From: an uncultured Phycisphaerales bacterium
Lineage (GTDB): Bacteria > Planctomycetota > Phycisphaerae > WQYP01
NCBI GenBank assembly: GCA_937901265.1
Contig: CALCHA010000488.1
Location: 1 to 6,526, forward strand
DNA length: 6,526 bases
Direction of reading: 5' to 3'
The translations under genes and the position numbers were made by a program. The notes under the pieces were generated by a model. It ran no database searches and was not told the origin of the DNA. It saw only the letters and a program-made list of their open reading frames with translations. This document shows, one piece after another, positions 4,716-6,526 of the stretch (positions are counted from its first letter, which is position 1; each line of letters opens with the position of its first letter).

Positions 4716-6526
4716 ATGCCACCGCTGCAGCTGCTCCCCGCCCCCCGCTCAATCACCTATAGCCAAGGCCGCCTGGCGCTTCCGCCGGAAATGTTCATCC
4801 TCCTCGATTCCTCCCCGGCGACGCGCGACCTTTTCGCAGCCGAGCGTTTTGTGCTGGAGGCCGAAGCACTTACCGAGACGCGCTTCCAGATCGCCGTCAC
4901 CGCTGCTTGCGTGAATCCCCTGTGCGAAATTCGCGTGCTGCCGGACCTGACGTTGTCGCACGAGCAGGGCTACCGCCTGACCATCGCGAGGAAGGGCATC
5001 ACGCTGCAGGCGAAGACTCCCGCAGGCACGTTTTACGCTTTCCAAACCCTGCAGCAAATCATCCGTGAGTCCGCGTACGCCCGGCCAGCCCAGCAGCGCT
5101 CGCGAAAATCGGCGCTGTCTCTGCCCCTCCTCACCATCGACGATGCTCCCGACTTCGCCCGCCGCGGCGTCTACCACGACACCGCCCGCGGCAAGGTGCC
5201 CACGGTCGATACGCTCCTGCAGCTCATCGACGATCTCGCGCATCTCAAAATCAACGAGTTTCAGCTCTACGTCGAGAACAACTTCCAGTTCCGCAAGCAC
5301 CCCGAGATGTACGACGACACCACGCCCTTCACGGCTGAGGAACTGCTGCTGCTCGACAGTGCGTGTCGCGCCCGGCACATGGATTTCGTTCCGTCGCTGA
5401 CCTCGCTGGGGCATTTTGACAAGATCCTTCGCCGGCCGACGTTTCGCCATCTCGCGGAAGTCGAGCCCGCGGAGCTCAAGGCGCAGGGGGTCACGACCTG
5501 GTCAGACGACCCGTGGACGCTGTGCGTCACCGACCCCGGCGCGAAGGCCCTGCTGAAGGAGATGTATGACGAATTCGTGCCAAACTTCAGCAGCAGTCAG
5601 CTCAATATCTGTTGCGACGAATCATGGGACCTTGCCAAGGGGCGGTCGAAGGCCGCCGCCGCGGCGCTGGGCGAGAAGGGCGCGACGCGCCTTTACGTTC
5701 AGTGGATCGACTTCTGCAACACCCTGGCCAGCAGCCACGGCAAGCGCATCCAGATGTGGGGCGACATCATCCTGCATCACCCGGAAATGATTCCTGATTT
5801 GCCGCAGGATGCCACCCTTCTCGAATGGGGCTACGAATCGCATCACGCTTTCGACGAGCATTGCACGACGATCGCCCAGCGCCTCGGGAAGGGCGGTCGC
5901 AGGTTCTACGTTGCTCCGGGCACGGCTTCCTGGCTCTCCTTCGCCGGACGCAGCCGCAACGCGCTGGGCAATATCCACAACGCCGCCGCCGCCGGACTCA
6001 AGCAGGGTGCCGCCGGGCTCCTCGTCACCGACTGGGGCGACCACGGCCACCAGCAGTTTCTCGCCGTCTCGCTGCTGCCCTTCGCCTACGCCGCCGCCGC
6101 CTCCTGGAACCTCGCCTCCGTTCCCAATCCCGCTCCTGAAAAGGCGCCCGACTGGTCCACCGGCCTTGCCCCGCGGCCCGCAAAATCCCTCGACAAAGCC
6201 CTCCACCCCTTCCTCGCTTCCGCCTCCCTCCACCTCTTCCACGACCCCGAAAAATCCTTCGCCGCCCTCGCCTATGACCTGGGCCTCACCTACGAACGCT
6301 TCTCCTGGCAACGCTTCAACGGCTCGCTCGACTGGTTCCTCTTCCGTGAAAAATTCGACTGCACCAACTGCGTCAACCGCCCTTCGGAAAAAGACCTCCA
6401 CGCCGTCATCGCCGCCACCGAGGCGCTCCTGTCCCCCTTCCTCAGCGCCACCCTCCGCCACCCCGACGCCGCTCTTCTGCAAGCCGAATTCGCCCTCACC
6501 GCCCGGCAAGTCCTCCACACCGCCCG
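4716..6526 (+). CDS. Family 20 glycoside hydrolase (GcnA-like beta-N-acetylhexosaminidase), 3' end cut by window edge
   Basis: The enzyme is expected to remove terminal beta-linked N-acetylglucosamine or N-acetylgalactosamine by substrate-assisted catalysis. I translated 603 residues. Residues 1 to about 140 resemble the zincin-like N-terminal domain of GH20 enzymes, including GTFYAFQTLQQII (104-116). The TIM barrel starts at FARRGVYHDTARGKVPT (147-163), with likely substrate contacts Arg150, Asp155 and Arg158. It continues through LYVENNF (184-190) to the catalytic Asp301-Glu302 pair in NICCDESWDLAKGRS, then MWGDII (347-352), LEWGYE (369-374) and TDWGDHGH (438-445). This version of the catalytic motif points to the GcnA-like branch rather than to chitobiases. 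A helical C-terminal region follows from about 490 and is cut off by the window. There is no signal peptide, so the enzyme is probably cytoplasmic and acts on imported or recycled oligosaccharides. The start is fixed by AAGGAGG five bases upstream. The natural substrate cannot be read from the sequence. Confidence 0.9.
   Translation, partial: MPPLQLLPAPRSITYSQGRLALPPEMFILLDSSPATRDLFAAERFVLEAEALTETRFQIAVTAACVNPLCEIRVLPDLTLSHEQGYRLTIARKGITLQAKTPAGTFYAFQTLQQIIRESAYARPAQQRSRKSALSLPLLTIDDAPDFARRGVYHDTARGKVPTVDTLLQLIDDLAHLKINEFQLYVENNFQFRKHPEMYDDTTPFTAEELLLLDSACRARHMDFVPSLTSLGHFDKILRRPTFRHLAEVEPAELKAQGVTTWSDDPWTLCVTDPGAKALLKEMYDEFVPNFSSSQLNICCDESWDLAKGRSKAAAAALGEKGATRLYVQWIDFCNTLASSHGKRIQMWGDIILHHPEMIPDLPQDATLLEWGYESHHAFDEHCTTIAQRLGKGGRRFYVAPGTASWLSFAGRSRNALGNIHNAAAAGLKQGAAGLLVTDWGDHGHQQFLAVSLLPFAYAAAASWNLASVPNPAPEKAPDWSTGLAPRPAKSLDKALHPFLASASLHLFHDPEKSFAALAYDLGLTYERFSWQRFNGSLDWFLFREKFDCTNCVNRPSEKDLHAVIAATEALLSPFLSATLRHPDAALLQAEFALTARQVLHTA

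Noticed and set aside
5622..6518. Minus-strand open frame of 298 codons opposite the GH20 gene
   Set aside because: Its Gly/Glu/Val-rich, low-complexity product mirrors the C-rich coding strand. The GH20 frame holds the catalytic motifs across this interval.

Overview
This high-GC window looks like a piece of a bacterial chromosome. A Planctomycetota (possibly Phycisphaerae-like) or related PVC-group host is my best guess. The guess rests on the fused AroD-AroE enzyme, the tandem NfeD proteins and the GcnA-like GH20 enzyme occurring together; no rRNA or marker gene confirms it. Coding density is very high, and the only real intergenic gap is about 78 bases (4638-4715).

Two divergent transcription units leave that gap. 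The minus-strand unit (4637 down to 1 and beyond) reads: a long NfeD-family membrane protein with a ClpP/SppA-like domain (4637-3012); a short NfeD-family membrane protein (from 3015); endonuclease IV, Nfo (2480-1518); and a bifunctional 3-dehydroquinate dehydratase/shikimate dehydrogenase, AroDE (1521 to the window edge, 3' end missing). Successive genes overlap at GTGA (3012-3015) and ATGA (1518-1521), so an operon with coupled translation is likely. The plus-strand unit contains one gene, a GcnA-like family 20 beta-N-acetylhexosaminidase without a signal peptide (4716 to the window edge, 3' end missing). It has a perfect AAGGAGG ribosome binding site.

The genes do not form one obvious pathway. 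The NfeD pair suggests membrane quality control or membrane-domain organisation, Nfo repairs abasic and oxidised DNA, AroDE carries out two consecutive shikimate-pathway steps, and the GH20 enzyme releases terminal N-acetylhexosamine.

I found no novel multi-gene system. Three points deserve a second look. First, the short NfeD frame has no stop codon before nfo and stays open 368 bases into it, which is either an unusual overlap or a sequence error. Second, the ClpP-like domain of the long NfeD protein seems to lack the usual Ser and Lys catalytic residues. Third, Nfo carries a Lys/Pro-rich C-terminal tail. No RNA genes, mobile elements, CRISPR arrays, clear terminators or significant repeats were seen, and no gene-free stretch exceeds 300 bases.
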